Shown here: piece by piece, positions 1-8,655 of the stretch
Layout: every line of letters begins with the position of its first letter
Numbering within the stretch: the stretch's first letter is position 1
Origin: Legionellales bacterium
GTDB taxonomy: Bacteria; Pseudomonadota; Gammaproteobacteria; Legionellales; Legionellaceae
Length of the DNA stretch: 39,560 bases
Direction: 5' to 3'
Assembly (NCBI GenBank): GCA_026399195.1
Contig: JAPLRK010000064.1
Coordinates: forward strand, 13,881 to 53,440
Program-made: the position numbers and the translations under genes
Notes under the pieces: model-generated
What the model was told of the DNA's origin: nothing
Seen by the model: the letters and a program-made list of their open reading frames with translations, nothing else
Databases searched by the model: none

Positions 1-1
1 G

Positions 2-733
2 ATTATGCCTGTTAGTCTTTACGGACAGTGTGCTGATTTTGATGAAATCAACGCCATAGCTGCCGCTTATCACTTGCCTGTAGTAGAAGATGCTGCTCAA
101 AGTTTTGGCGCGACCTACAAAGGGCGACACTCGTGTGGTCTGACCACGATTGGTTGTACTAGTTTTTTCCCTTCAAAACCGCTGGGTTGTTATGGAGATG
201 GTGGGGCTTGTTTTACCAATGACGATGAACTTGCACTGCGCATGAATGAAATCCGAACACATGGTCAATCCAAACGCTATTACCATACTCGTTTGGGCAT
301 CAATGGACGGATGGACACCCTACAAGCGGCCATTTTATTGGAAAAATTGGAGATATTCCCTGAGGAAATTCAATTGAGACAGCGCGTGGCTTCTCGATAT
401 CAAGAGTTGCTCCCAAAGAACATGAAGCAGCAAATCATCAAACCTGATAACACCAGTGTGTTCGCACAATATACTCTCGAACTTCCAGAGCGCGATGCTG
501 TGCAGAGAGCGTTACAATCTCAAGGGATCCCAACAGCCGTTCATTATCCGATTGGAGTCCATGAGCAACCCATCATCAAGGACTTATACCCAGATCAACA
601 GTCCTACCCAAACACTGAGCGTGCGGCCAAAGGTGTGTTGAGTATTCCTATGCATCCTTATTTGCAAGAGTCGACGATTGAGACCATTTGTGATGCCTTA
701 AAGGCTCTAACAGTCACACAGACTTCTAAATAA
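2..733 (+). CDS. DegT/DnrJ/EryC1-family sugar-nucleotide aminotransferase, 5' end outside window
   Basis: This is the C-terminal two thirds of a PLP-dependent aminotransferase that transfers an amino group to a keto-sugar nucleotide for surface-polysaccharide synthesis. The reading frame is open from the first bases, so the N-terminus (about 120 residues in this family) lies outside the window; the ATG at base 5 is internal. The FFPSKPLGCYGDGG motif contains the PLP-binding lysine, and VVEDAAQSFGA supplies the cofactor-contacting aspartate. The motif spelling is closest to the WbpE/WlbC group that makes 3-amino sugars, but I cannot fix the substrate. It converges on rfbB, and its TAA stop is the first part of an intergenic repeat found again at 34954. 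Confidence 0.88.
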   Translation: MMPVSLYGQCADFDEINAIAAAYHLPVVEDAAQSFGATYKGRHSCGLTTIGCTSFFPSKPLGCYGDGGACFTNDDELALRMNEIRTHGQSKRYYHTRLGINGRMDTLQAAILLEKLEIFPEEIQLRQRVASRYQELLPKNMKQQIIKPDNTSVFAQYTLELPERDAVQRALQSQGIPTAVHYPIGVHEQPIIKDLYPDQQSYPNTERAAKGVLSIPMHPYLQESTIETICDALKALTVTQTSK

Positions 734-764
734 GGATCGCGGCCGGAATAACTTCCTATTCTTA
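731..764 (+). repeat. Dispersed intergenic repeat, copy 1
   Basis: The segment starting TAAGGATCGCGGCCGGAATA matches 34954-34991 in 23 of the first 26 bases, followed by a shared TCTTA after a 4-base length difference. Here it begins with the stop codon of the aminotransferase and ends on the stop codon of rfbB, so it fills the whole convergent gap. A shorter related copy lies at 13341-13366 on the other strand. Confidence 0.5.
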
Positions 765-1784
765 TACCTTTTCAGAGTGCAGCTGCTGCTCAAGAGTCCA
801 AGCAACGGTTTTTCGCAGCCCGGTTTCAAAGGTTTCTAAAGGACGCCATCCGAGTTCGGATTGAATTTTTGAAGCATCGATGGCATAGCGACGATCATGG
901 CCTAGGCGGTCTTTAGTTAGGGTTATCAATTCGTTGAAATGCGTGACCCCGGCGGGTTTGAAGGGGGCTAAATCTTCCAATAGGTTACAAAGAGTTCGAA
1001 CGACTTCAATATTTTGCCGTTCATTATGGCCGCCGATGTTATACGTTTGGCCAATGGTGCCACGACTCAAGACCTCGTAAAGGCCTCGGACATGATCATC
1101 AACATATAACCAATCACGCACTTGTTTCCCATCGCCATACAAAGACAAAGGCTTACCGGCTAGGGCGTTTTGCAGGGTGAGGGGGATAAGCTTCTCAGGG
1201 TATTGGTACGGGCCATAATTATTGGAACAATTGGTGATTAAGATGGGTAAACCATAAGTTCGATGCCAAGCTCGTACCAGATGATCAGCGCTGGCTTTGG
1301 TGGCTGAATAGGGTGAGTTGGGGGCATAGGGCGTCGTTTCAGTAAAAAGCCTTGTGGTTTGTTGTAGACAGCCATAGACCTCATCGGTTGAAACATGTAA
1401 AAAGCGAAAAGAGAATCGTTTGGTTTCGGGTAATGTTTGCCAATAATTGCGAGCCGCTTCTAAGAGGTTAAAGGTTCCAACAATGTTGGTTTGAACAAAT
1501 TCGGCTGGCTCCTCGATGGATCTATCCACATGGCTTTCTGCAGCCAAATGCATGATCATATCGGGGTTGTGATGCTGAAACACATGATTGATTTGATCAC
1601 GTGAACAAATATCTATATGTTGAAACAGATATCGGTCATTCTGGGTGATTTTTCCAAGGGACGTCAAATTTCCGGCATAGGTGAGTTTATCAACATTGAT
1701 AATCTTGTGATCGGTATGTTCTATCAGATAGCGAATTAATGCTGAGCCTATAAAACCTGCGCCACCTGTTATGAGAATATTCAT
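762..1784 (-). CDS. rfbB: dTDP-glucose 4,6-dehydratase
   Basis: The enzyme converts dTDP-glucose to dTDP-4-keto-6-deoxyglucose, the branch point for dTDP-rhamnose and dTDP-amino sugars in O-antigen synthesis. It is a short-chain dehydrogenase/reductase of 340 residues, normal for the family. The N-terminus carries the NAD-binding GGAGFIGS motif (about residues 7-14). HVSTDEVYG supplies the Thr-Asp-Glu catalytic group, and YSATKA is the YxxxK motif. Its ATG overlaps the stop of the upstream wecE-like fragment by ATGA, showing that the two were once one operon (wecE-rfbB). No rmlA, rmlC or rmlD lies in the window. Confidence 0.95.
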   Translation of the reverse strand: MNILITGGAGFIGSALIRYLIEHTDHKIINVDKLTYAGNLTSLGKITQNDRYLFQHIDICSRDQINHVFQHHNPDMIMHLAAESHVDRSIEEPAEFVQTNIVGTFNLLEAARNYWQTLPETKRFSFRFLHVSTDEVYGCLQQTTRLFTETTPYAPNSPYSATKASADHLVRAWHRTYGLPILITNCSNNYGPYQYPEKLIPLTLQNALAGKPLSLYGDGKQVRDWLYVDDHVRGLYEVLSRGTIGQTYNIGGHNERQNIEVVRTLCNLLEDLAPFKPAGVTHFNELITLTKDRLGHDRRYAIDASKIQSELGWRPLETFETGLRKTVAWTLEQQLHSEKV

Positions 1785-2092
1785 ATTTGTCCGTAAATCT
1801 GGGTTAAGGCGCGTTCAAGGTGATCAATGACTTGGTCTTGCAGATTTGTCGTTAATCCAACCCAAAGCGGCAGTCTGATTATTCGCTCTGAGAGCGATTG
1901 CGTCAAGGATAAATCGCCATTTATTTTTCCGAAACGACGACCCGCAACGGATGAATGAAGCGGGACATAGTGAGAAAGAGCTGAGATCTGCGGTTTTTTG
2001 AGTTCCCGCCCGATCCTAAGGCATAAAATGTCACTAAAAAAAGTTGGTGATTTGACTTCGAATCGAATTGATGACCACCGATGAAGGTTCAA
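1781..2092 (-). pseudogene. 3' fragment of a WecE/FdtB-like dTDP-sugar aminotransferase
   Basis: About 80 residues (from roughly 2030 down to 1781) match the C-terminal end of DegT-family dTDP-4-amino-4,6-dideoxyhexose transaminases. The visible family signatures are HYVPLHSS followed by AGRRFG, and the tail SERIIRLPLWVGL. Complete enzymes have about 370-390 residues, so the catalytic domain with the PLP lysine is gone. The first 20 or so residues of the open frame overlap the end of the epimerase gene and show no family similarity. The fragment keeps its original ATGA junction with rfbB. The likely cause is a deletion that joined the end of the epimerase gene to the last quarter of wecE. Confidence 0.72.
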
Positions 2093-3116
2093 AATTCTCC
2101 ATTAAGTCGTAGCGGCCCGCCCAAGGTTGCGAAATCGCGGTGATGACCGAGTCAATAATGTTTTTTGGATCTAGACCCGAAATGATACAGCCACCCCCTT
2201 CGATGGTCTCATAACGTTCTGAGGTCATTCGAAGACTGACACAAGGGACTTTGTAGAAATAAGCTTCTTCCGGAGCGGTTCCTGAGTCAGACAAAACACA
2301 ACAGCTGTCCATAAACAATCGATTGAAATCATAAAAGCCAAAAGGTTTCATGATGCGAACGCCTTTAGGGAGAATGGTTTCATTTATCTTGCTTTGTGTG
2401 CGAGGATGCATTGGATAAATGACCTCCCGCTTCAGTTGTGCGGCCAGCGTGCCCAGAGTCGTCAACATCGACTGCAGTGTGGCAGGGTTATCCACATTCT
2501 CACTGCGATGGGCCGTGACTAAAAAGTAGGACTTAGGTTCGAGTCCCAATTCTTCTAAAATCTGGCTGTCTTTTATTTTAGGTAAAAAATGATGCATGGC
2601 TTCAAAGGTTGGATTCCCAGTGACGAAAATTTTAGAGGGGTGAATGTTTTCTCTCAATAAATTCTCACGATGATGGGCGTTATAGGGCAACAAAATATGA
2701 CTCATATGGTCAATCAAAACCCGATTGTGTTGCTCAGGCATTCGAGTATCCCATGCCCTCATCCCAGCTTCCATATGAAATACTTTGATACCATAGTGTC
2801 TAGCTGGCATGATGGATAGCCCGCTGTATGTATCCCCTAAGATGAGTAGGGCATCAGGTTTGACGGACTTGAAGAGTTCTTCAGATTTTAGCAGAACATC
2901 AGACACCTCTCTGCTGTAGCTCGAGGTATCAATTTTTAAATCAAAATCAGGTGCTCTGAGTTCTAAATCGTGAAAGAAAAAATCCTTCAACTCTTTGGTG
3001 AAATTTTGGCTTGTATGTACCATGATATGTTCAAAGTTGAGGGCATCGAGTTTGCGGAGAGTAGACCACATTTTGATCATTTCTGGGCGGGTTCCAAAAA
3101 TTGACATGACTTTCAT
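2034..3116 (-). CDS. Non-hydrolysing UDP-N-acetylhexosamine 2-epimerase, WecB/WbjD family
   Basis: It inverts C2 of a UDP-N-acetylated hexosamine to give a precursor for surface polysaccharide. The start carries the family signature GTRPE (residues 8-12). LILGDTYS, FHMEAGMRAWD, MPEQHNR and VTAHRSEN follow in the usual order, and SDSGTAPEEA lies near the C-terminus. The AGMRAWDTRMPEQHNR form resembles WbjD/FnlC enzymes, which act on UDP-FucNAc-type substrates, more than classical WecB; this assignment is from memory of the families. At 360 residues it is perhaps 10 short at the C-terminus, where it runs into the wecE fragment, so its last residues may come from a deletion junction. An AAAGGA ribosome site precedes the ATG. 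Confidence 0.88.
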   Translation of the reverse strand: MKVMSIFGTRPEMIKMWSTLRKLDALNFEHIMVHTSQNFTKELKDFFFHDLELRAPDFDLKIDTSSYSREVSDVLLKSEELFKSVKPDALLILGDTYSGLSIMPARHYGIKVFHMEAGMRAWDTRMPEQHNRVLIDHMSHILLPYNAHHRENLLRENIHPSKIFVTGNPTFEAMHHFLPKIKDSQILEELGLEPKSYFLVTAHRSENVDNPATLQSMLTTLGTLAAQLKREVIYPMHPRTQSKINETILPKGVRIMKPFGFYDFNRLFMDSCCVLSDSGTAPEEAYFYKVPCVSLRMTSERYETIEGGGCIISGLDPKNIIDSVITAISQPWAGRYDLMENFEPSSVVINSIRSQITNFF

Positions 3117-3163
3117 GGTGGATCCTTTGATTTAAGGTTTGGGCGTTTTTTTTCGCACAGTAT

Positions 3164-3192
3164 ATATTAAACGGATTTTCATTGGCGAACAA
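3164..3192 (-). promoter_or_regulatory. Possible sigma-70 promoter for the epimerase-rfbB operon
   Basis: On the minus strand TTGTTC (3192-3187) and TAATAT (3169-3164) are separated by 17 bases and lie about 48 bases before the epimerase start codon. The match is moderate and no start site is known. Confidence 0.35.
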
Positions 3193-3195
3193 GCC

Positions 3196-3258
3196 GGGTG
3201 CTTATCAGGGCGAACGCATCTTAAATTACTTGCCCTGGGGTGCTTATTTCAGGCGCGA
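3196..3258 (+). repeat. Short imperfect direct repeat in the divergent intergenic region
   Basis: GGGTGCTTAT occurs at 3196-3205 and again at 3238-3247, each followed by a similar CAGG..GCGA stretch, with a period of 42 bases. It lies between the divergent epimerase and glycosyltransferase genes. It may be a regulatory duplication or chance; no known operator is recognised. Confidence 0.3.
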
Positions 3259-3307
3259 TCCTAAAAATGAAGGTGAATATTGCTTTAAGACGCGGTAAAC
3301 TGTAGGG

Positions 3308-4360
3308 ATGATTGCTTTATTGATGTTAACCTTTTTCTTGTCATTGCTGTTGACGGGGTTTTTGCGCCACTACGCGCTGACAAGAAACCTAATGGATGTT
3401 CCTAACGGACGCAGTTCGCATGTGGTGCCCACGCCGCGCGGAGGCGGTGTTGCTTTTATTATTGCTTTTTTGTTATCGATCCCTGTGCTCAGCTATTTGG
3501 GTTTTGATGTGTTGCCTGGGGGCGCTGTTTTAATAGGTGCGGGACTTTTTGTAGCAGCCCTTGGTTTTGTTGATGATCATGCCCATATGCCTGCGCGTTA
3601 TAGATTGTTGGGACACTTTGCCGCGAGTGTTTTTTCGCTTTATTGGTTAGGTGGTATGCCGAGCATCTGGTTTTTAGGATGGGTTTGGCCAATGGGTTTT
3701 GTGTTGAATGCAGTTGCTGTGATTTATTTGGTGTGGTTGGTTAATTTGTATAATTTCATGGATGGTATTGATGGGCTCGCAGCGGTTGAAGCCATCACCG
3801 TTTGCTTGGGAGGCGCTTTTTTATTTTGGCTCAATGGGGCTTACCCTTTTGTGGGGTTACCCTTGGTCATGGCGGCGACCGTTGCAGGGTTTTTATGGTG
3901 GAATTTTCCTTTGGCGAAAATTTTTATGGGAGATTCAGGGAGCGGCTTTTTGGGGTTTGTGCTTGGCCTCTTCACGATTCAAGCGGCCATTGTGAAACCA
4001 CAATTGTTTTGGTGTTGGCTTATTTTGTTGGGTGTTTTTATTGTGGACACAACCTTGACCCTGATGGTTCGATTGTTTCAAAGGATGAAAATTTACGAAG
4101 CGCATCGAGATCATGCTTATCAGCATGCGACTTGTCGTTTTGGGGCACATCTGAAAGTGACTCTAGGTGTGCTGATGATCAATTGTTGTTGGTTGTTGCC
4201 GATGGCTATTTTGGTGGATAGTTTATCCATTGGAGGCATGACCGGTTTAACCATTGCATATGTTCCGTTGGTACTTTTGGCCATTTACTTTAAAGCTGGG
4301 AAAAAAACCGGAGTAGATCCTGAAGCTGTAAAAAATTCAATCGCTTTTACGGTTCCTTAA
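3308..4360 (+). CDS. Undecaprenyl-phosphate glycosyl-1-phosphate transferase, WecA/WbpL family (GT4)
   Basis: This polytopic inner-membrane enzyme starts O-antigen or related glycan assembly by moving a sugar-1-phosphate from a UDP-sugar to undecaprenyl phosphate. The 350 residues form about ten hydrophobic segments. The family motifs are present in order: PTPRGGG near residue 42, the Mg-binding GFVDDH near 87, NLYNFMDGIDGLA near 147, FMGDSGSGFLG near 206, and the HRDHAYQH loop near 267, which resembles the HIH-type sugar-recognition loop of WbpL. It is transcribed away from the epimerase operon and probably serves the same polysaccharide. The ATG has only a weak ribosome site. Confidence 0.92.
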   Translation: MIALLMLTFFLSLLLTGFLRHYALTRNLMDVPNGRSSHVVPTPRGGGVAFIIAFLLSIPVLSYLGFDVLPGGAVLIGAGLFVAALGFVDDHAHMPARYRLLGHFAASVFSLYWLGGMPSIWFLGWVWPMGFVLNAVAVIYLVWLVNLYNFMDGIDGLAAVEAITVCLGGAFLFWLNGAYPFVGLPLVMAATVAGFLWWNFPLAKIFMGDSGSGFLGFVLGLFTIQAAIVKPQLFWCWLILLGVFIVDTTLTLMVRLFQRMKIYEAHRDHAYQHATCRFGAHLKVTLGVLMINCCWLLPMAILVDSLSIGGMTGLTIAYVPLVLLAIYFKAGKKTGVDPEAVKNSIAFTVP

Positions 4361-4500
4361 TACTGTGTTAAGAATCCCGCGGTACAATAACAGTCGAACC
4401 GATGTATTTGTATGTTATTTATTTAAACTGCGGCTATAAAGAGCACCATGGAAGCGTTCTATGGAATATAAAATGGCTGCGATGTTAGGGAGATTTGGTC
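4361..4500 (+). promoter_or_regulatory. csrA upstream region with ribosome site
   Basis: The 140-base gap holds no gene. AGGGAG at 4487-4492 lies 8 bases before the ATG at 4501 and fixes that ATG, rather than the in-frame TTG at 4495, as the csrA start. AT-rich hexamers (TATAAA-like near 4433 and 4467) could be -10 elements, but no convincing -35 partner stands out. Confidence 0.45.
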
Positions 4501-4707
4501 ATGTTGATTTTGACTCGGCGTATTGGTGAAACTTTGATCATTGGTGACGATGTGAATATCACAGTGCTTGGTGTGAAAGGAAATCAAGTTCGCTTAGGTA
4601 TTAATGCCCCCAAAGATGTTTCTGTGCATCGTGAAGAAATTTATTTACGAATCCAACAAGAAAAGCAAGGCGTGGATGTGGTTTCTGAGGTTGAAGAAGT
4701 AGCCTAA
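4501..4707 (+). CDS. csrA: Carbon storage regulator CsrA
   Basis: CsrA is a small dimeric RNA-binding protein that blocks or stabilises target mRNAs by binding GGA motifs. In Legionella and Coxiella relatives it controls the switch between replicative and transmissive phases. The 68-residue product starts MLILTRR, the conserved beta-1 strand with Leu4. It keeps Arg44 in VHREEIY, and both residues form the RNA-binding surface. The C-terminal tail after the core helix is acidic and non-conserved. It stands alone, so paralogues elsewhere in the genome are possible, as in many Legionellales. Confidence 0.96.
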   Translation: MLILTRRIGETLIIGDDVNITVLGVKGNQVRLGINAPKDVSVHREEIYLRIQQEKQGVDVVSEVEEVA

Positions 4708-4712
4708 AGTGT

Positions 4713-4730
4713 GCGCCAGAATTTTGGCGC
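4713..4730 (+). terminator. Hairpin after csrA
   Basis: GCGCCA (4713-4718) pairs with TGGCGC (4725-4730) around a 6-base loop, directly after the csrA stop and before the convergent birA end. There is no following T run, so intrinsic termination is uncertain. Confidence 0.4.
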
Positions 4731-4756
4731 GACTCCTATTGCTTCAAGAAAGAGCA

Positions 4757-5566
4757 TCAGCCAAGCTGAGGTTGCAGTGAGGTGTCTCCTGATGATAGCT
4801 CATGTCTTTTTCCGAAGTCATCGATTAAAATCAGAAGTCCCGCTTCGGTAACACCTTGAGCTATGCCTTGAATCGTGCCTGCTCGTTGGGTGACCGTGAT
4901 GGGCAAACCATATAAATAATCCACAGACTTCCAAAATTCAGCAAAAGCTGAAAATCCTGTCGATAGAAAGGTTTTCATGGCTTTGTTGAGCTGGATGATG
5001 AGGTGCGCGAGAACCTTGTTCCTATCATACATCTGTCCTGTGATATCCAGTAATGAGCACCAAGCGGCATTTCGTAATGGGTGTTCAGAGGCTCGTGAAT
5101 TGACATTTAATCCAATCCCAATGATTACGGCAGTCTCTTCATGATGCTCAGTCGTCACTTCAATCAGCGATCCGCATAATTTTTTATCAAGCCATTGCAC
5201 ATCATTCGGCCACTTAACGCGAATATCTTCACTTATTCCGAGTTCATCGAGTGTGGCCACTATGGCAAGACTCACCACCAAGCTTAAGCCTGACAACCGG
5301 GAGTGGCAGCAGTCCATCAGACGACGGAATGAGACATAAATATTCTCGCCAAAAGGGGAGTGCCAATGTCGTCCGAAACGCCCCCGTCCATGGGTTTGCA
5401 CTTCGGCGCAACACATGGTTATCTCAGCACTTCGAGGAAGGTCTTTTAAGAACTGATTGGTGGAGTCAATGGAGACCAAAAGATGACAATCGATGGGTTC
5501 ATGGAAATGGTTATTCAAGAGTTCGTGGCGAATAGCCTTCTCATCCAATAACTTGAAAGGTTTCAT
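4757..5566 (-). CDS. birA: Biotin-[acetyl-CoA-carboxylase] ligase, catalytic-only form
   Basis: It activates biotin as biotinyl-AMP and attaches it to the biotin carrier subunit of acetyl-CoA carboxylase. The biotin/ATP loop reads GRGRFGRHW (near residue 60), and VKWPNDV plus KLCGSLIE form the substrate site. The small C-terminal SH3-like domain is present. At 269 residues it begins where the central domain of E. coli BirA begins, so the N-terminal helix-turn-helix repressor domain is absent and it should not regulate biotin genes. It overlaps the upstream phosphopantetheinyl transferase by ATGA, so the two are translationally coupled. Confidence 0.92.
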   Translation of the reverse strand: MKPFKLLDEKAIRHELLNNHFHEPIDCHLLVSIDSTNQFLKDLPRSAEITMCCAEVQTHGRGRFGRHWHSPFGENIYVSFRRLMDCCHSRLSGLSLVVSLAIVATLDELGISEDIRVKWPNDVQWLDKKLCGSLIEVTTEHHEETAVIIGIGLNVNSRASEHPLRNAAWCSLLDITGQMYDRNKVLAHLIIQLNKAMKTFLSTGFSAFAEFWKSVDYLYGLPITVTQRAGTIQGIAQGVTEAGLLILIDDFGKRHELSSGDTSLQPQLG

Positions 5567-6306
5567 AGGTGTTTTGTGACGTCTTTAAGATCCATTATGG
5601 ATACAAAACGAAGATCGTGAACACGAGTATGACAGCAAAGAGCACCAGGACATGCTATTTGTGGCATGAAAGTGCTCATTTGCCAGGATGTTTCATTGAG
5701 TGGGTCAAGGACTGTTTCTGTTTTTTGAGAGTATGCAGATATCGTAAATTCTTGTGTAGGGTAGGCCAGTCCAAGCCCACAGGTTTTGATGAACGCTTCT
5801 TTTTGTGTCCATATCTTGAAAAATACCAGCGGTTTCAATGCGGCAGTGGCTTCTTTTAGAGCTTGATTTTCAGCGATTGAGAACAAATTTTTAGCAATGC
5901 CTTCATAGGGCCTGGCTGAAAAGAACTCCAGATCGACCCCTAATGGAAAGGTTTGGCCAACCGCCAAAAGAGCTAAATCGTCAGAGTGGCTGATGTTGAA
6001 GGTTATTTCTGAGGGATGATGCAACCTAGGCTTACCATGTTTTTCATAAGAAAAAATAAGAGAAAGGGGATTTGTGTTTAAATATTTGGCAAGAATGACG
6101 CGCATCATGGCTCGTGCCACCGTAAATCGTCGTTGGTGACGTGCGAAATGATAGCGTTTGGCTCGATTCTTCTCAGTTTCATCCAAGAGCGCTTCGGCAT
6201 GGTTAAATTCAGCGTGCAGGGGAAATTGCCAGATATCGATTCTGTCATGTTTCAAAATGCAGTCTATGTTGATCCAATCTTCAGTAGTTGATTTCATAAG
6301 TGGCAT
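5563..6306 (-). CDS. 4'-phosphopantetheinyl transferase, Sfp/Gsp type
   Basis: The enzyme moves the phosphopantetheine arm of CoA to the serine of carrier proteins such as AcpP. The Sfp-type signatures are present: FNISHSDD, then LGVDLEF with the Mg-binding acidic pair, then FFKIWTQKEAFIK with the WxxKEA motif. Its length of about 247 residues is typical. The start is uncertain: the ATG at 6306 is used here, but an in-frame TTG at 6336 has a GGGA ribosome site 5 bases upstream, and an ATG at 6297 is also possible. It forms a two-gene operon with birA and diverges from accA. Both modify fatty-acid-synthesis proteins, which makes the pairing functionally coherent. Confidence 0.9.
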   Translation of the reverse strand: MPLMKSTTEDWINIDCILKHDRIDIWQFPLHAEFNHAEALLDETEKNRAKRYHFARHQRRFTVARAMMRVILAKYLNTNPLSLIFSYEKHGKPRLHHPSEITFNISHSDDLALLAVGQTFPLGVDLEFFSARPYEGIAKNLFSIAENQALKEATAALKPLVFFKIWTQKEAFIKTCGLGLAYPTQEFTISAYSQKTETVLDPLNETSWQMSTFMPQIACPGALCCHTRVHDLRFVSIMDLKDVTKHL

Positions 6307-6363
6307 CAAATAACGGTTACGGTTATCATACTGCAAGATCCCATTTATACCAAAGAGTAGTCG

Positions 6364-7317
6364 ATGAGTTTACAATTTTTGGATTTTGAACAGCCCATTG
6401 AAGAGTTGAATCAAAAAATTCAAGCTTTGCGCATGGTGGGCAGTGATAATGAAGTGAACTTGAGCGAGGAAATCGCACGCCTTGAAATCAAGTCTGAAGA
6501 ATTGACCCGCCAAATTTTTCAAAATCTCAATCCGTGGCAAGTGACCCAATTGGCTCGGCACCCACTGCGCCCGCAAACGACAGATTATATTGAGCATATG
6601 TTCACTGATTTTCAAGAATTGCATGGCGATAGGCACAACTCGGCGGCCCCCGCTATCATTGGTGGATTAGCACGTTTTAATGGTGAGCCCGTCATGCTTA
6701 TTGGACACCAAAAGGGGAAACGCACAAAAGAAAAAGTGTATCGTAATTTTGGTATGGCGCGCCCTGAAGAATACCGAAAGGCTTTGCGATTGATGAAAAT
6801 GGCTGAAAAATTCAAATGTCCGATTTTTACCTTTATTGATACCGCGGGTGCATATCCCGGGATTGGTGCGGAAGAACGCAATCAATCTGAAGCCATCGCA
6901 AGAAATTTGATGGAAATGTTTAAATTGAAAACCCCTATCATTTGTATCGTCACAGGCGAGGCAGGCTCTGGTGGTGCGTTGGCCATTGGTGTTGGCGATC
7001 GAGTCTTGATGCTGCAATATTCTATTTATTCGGTGATTTCTCCTGAAGGTTGTGCAAGCATTTTATGGAAAGACCCTACAAAAGCCAGTGAGGCTGCACG
7101 TGCTATGGGTGTGACGGCATCTCAAATTCTTGAGCATCAACTGGTCGATAGGGTGGTTTTGGAACCCTTAGGTGGGGCACATCGGAATATGCTGGAAATG
7201 GCGGACTCCTTGAAAGTTGCCTTAACTGAAGAACTGCATGCACTCAGATCGCACCCTGTGGAAGAGTTGCTTCGTAAGCGATATCAAAAATTCATGAAGA
7301 TGGGGGCGATTGCTTGA
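6364..7317 (+). CDS. accA: Acetyl-CoA carboxylase carboxyltransferase subunit alpha
   Basis: AccA with AccD transfers carboxyl from biotin to acetyl-CoA, making malonyl-CoA, the first step of fatty-acid synthesis. The 317-residue length is normal. Visible family blocks are HPLRPQT, the long helix region [18 protein letters not shown], and the oxyanion-hole/CoA-binding [16 protein letters not shown] and [14 protein letters not shown]. The ATG is 58 bases from the divergent phosphopantetheinyl transferase ATG (28 from its alternative TTG). It is followed after 18 bases by tilS, the usual accA-tilS arrangement in gammaproteobacteria. Confidence 0.97.
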   Translation: MSLQFLDFEQPIEELNQKIQALRMVGSDNEVNLSEEIARLEIKSEELTRQIFQNLNPWQVTQLARHPLRPQTTDYIEHMFTDFQELHGDRHNSAAPAIIGGLARFNGEPVMLIGHQKGKRTKEKVYRNFGMARPEEYRKALRLMKMAEKFKCPIFTFIDTAGAYPGIGAEERNQSEAIARNLMEMFKLKTPIICIVTGEAGSGGALAIGVGDRVLMLQYSIYSVISPEGCASILWKDPTKASEAARAMGVTASQILEHQLVDRVVLEPLGGAHRNMLEMADSLKVALTEELHALRSHPVEELLRKRYQKFMKMGAIA

Positions 7318-7335
7318 ATCGACTTGAGGTAATTG

Positions 7336-8655
7336 GTGTCTGAAGTTGACTTGACAGACGATGAATGTTCTAAGCTCTCGAAATATGCCACTTTGTTTGT
7401 GGGGTTTAGTGGTGGTCTTGATTCGACGGTGCTTTTGCATCACTTAGCCCATGTAGAGGGACTTAACAATAAGGTGTTGGCTGTGCATGTTCATCATGGA
7501 CTCAGTGTTCATGCATCCTCATGGCAGTCACATTGCTTGACTTTTTGCGATGCGTTGAACATCCCTCTTATCACGCGTCAGGTAGATATCAACGTTTTGG
7601 CGAACGTCGAGGAGCAAGCACGAATTGCGCGCTTTGAAGTGTTCCGTTCTCTGATGACAAAAGACGATGGCATTGCATTGGCGCATCATCAGGATGACCA
7701 AGCAGAGACGTTGTTGTTACAGTTATTCAGAGGGGCTGGCATCGATGGTCTTGCCGCTATGGCGCCGGTGACCTCGTTGCCAATGGGGGAGTTGGTTCGG
7801 CCTTTTTTAAAGCATACTCGAGCTGAACTTCTGGCCTATGCTTTGAGGCATCAATTGGCTTGGATTGATGATGAAAGCAATTGGAATGAGGAGTTTTCAC
7901 GGAATTTTCTTAGGCATCAGGTGATGCCTATGTTACGTCAAAAATGGCCAAGCATCACACGGAATCTGGCGCGTACGGCGAGTCATTGTCAACAAGCCAA
8001 AGAGAATTTGTTATCTCTTGCCAACCTGGATTACCCTTTTCAAAATGGGGCAAGTCAACCTTCTTTGGATTTGGCTTCTTTGCAGAAGCTTTGTCCATCT
8101 CGTCTTGTCAATGTGTTGCGAGCATGGATCAAAAAAAATGAAGCTCAGTCGCCGTCATCCCAACTGTTGACACAAATCATAGAAGAGGTGATTTTTGCAA
8201 GACAGGATGCTACGCCTTCGGTGCAGTGGGCGGGGGTGATGGTGCGTCGGTATCAGCAGACTTTGATTTTGTTGAGGCAGTTTGGGCCATTTCAGCATAC
8301 GCCCGTTCATTGGACAACTTTTCCAGATCCCTTGAACATCTCGCTCGGCGCCAAAGGATTATGTCAACTGACTGCGACGCCAGCGGATTTTGGAGTGCGG
8401 GTTCCGGTGGGTGCATCAGTTCAGGTAAGATTTCGACAAGGGGGTGAGGTTTTTGTTTGGCATGGACAGAAAAAGAGGCTGAAAAAACTATGGCAACAAT
8501 GGCAAGTACCCCCCTGGGAACGTGATGAGATCCCTCTGCTTTACATTGATGAGGCGTTAGCCGCGGTCATCGGATTCGCAATGAGCTCTCCCTATGCAGG
8601 TAACCATGGGGAAAATATTTATCATATCCAGATCCTAAAGAGAAGTGATTTATGA
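7336..8655 (+). CDS. tilS: tRNA(Ile)-lysidine synthase
   Basis: TilS adds lysine to C34 of the CAU-anticodon isoleucine tRNA, changing its decoding to AUA. The ATP-binding PP-loop SGGLDST lies near residue 29, and AHHQDDQAETLLLQLFRGAG follows near residue 117. The C-terminal substrate domain (RFRQGG and KKLWQQW blocks) is complete, giving 439 residues. GAGGT at 7326-7330 sits 5 bases before the GTG at 7336, so GTG is preferred over the in-frame TTG at 7333. The stop overlaps the start of mdfA by ATGA. Confidence 0.95.
   Translation: MSEVDLTDDECSKLSKYATLFVGFSGGLDSTVLLHHLAHVEGLNNKVLAVHVHHGLSVHASSWQSHCLTFCDALNIPLITRQVDINVLANVEEQARIARFEVFRSLMTKDDGIALAHHQDDQAETLLLQLFRGAGIDGLAAMAPVTSLPMGELVRPFLKHTRAELLAYALRHQLAWIDDESNWNEEFSRNFLRHQVMPMLRQKWPSITRNLARTASHCQQAKENLLSLANLDYPFQNGASQPSLDLASLQKLCPSRLVNVLRAWIKKNEAQSPSSQLLTQIIEEVIFARQDATPSVQWAGVMVRRYQQTLILLRQFGPFQHTPVHWTTFPDPLNISLGAKGLCQLTATPADFGVRVPVGASVQVRFRQGGEVFVWHGQKKRLKKLWQQWQVPPWERDEIPLLYIDEALAAVIGFAMSSPYAGNHGENIYHIQILKRSDL

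Noticed and set aside
3181-3260. CAGGGC / GCCCTG pairing in the gap before the glycosyltransferase
   Set aside because: Only 6 base pairs with a long loop; probably chance.
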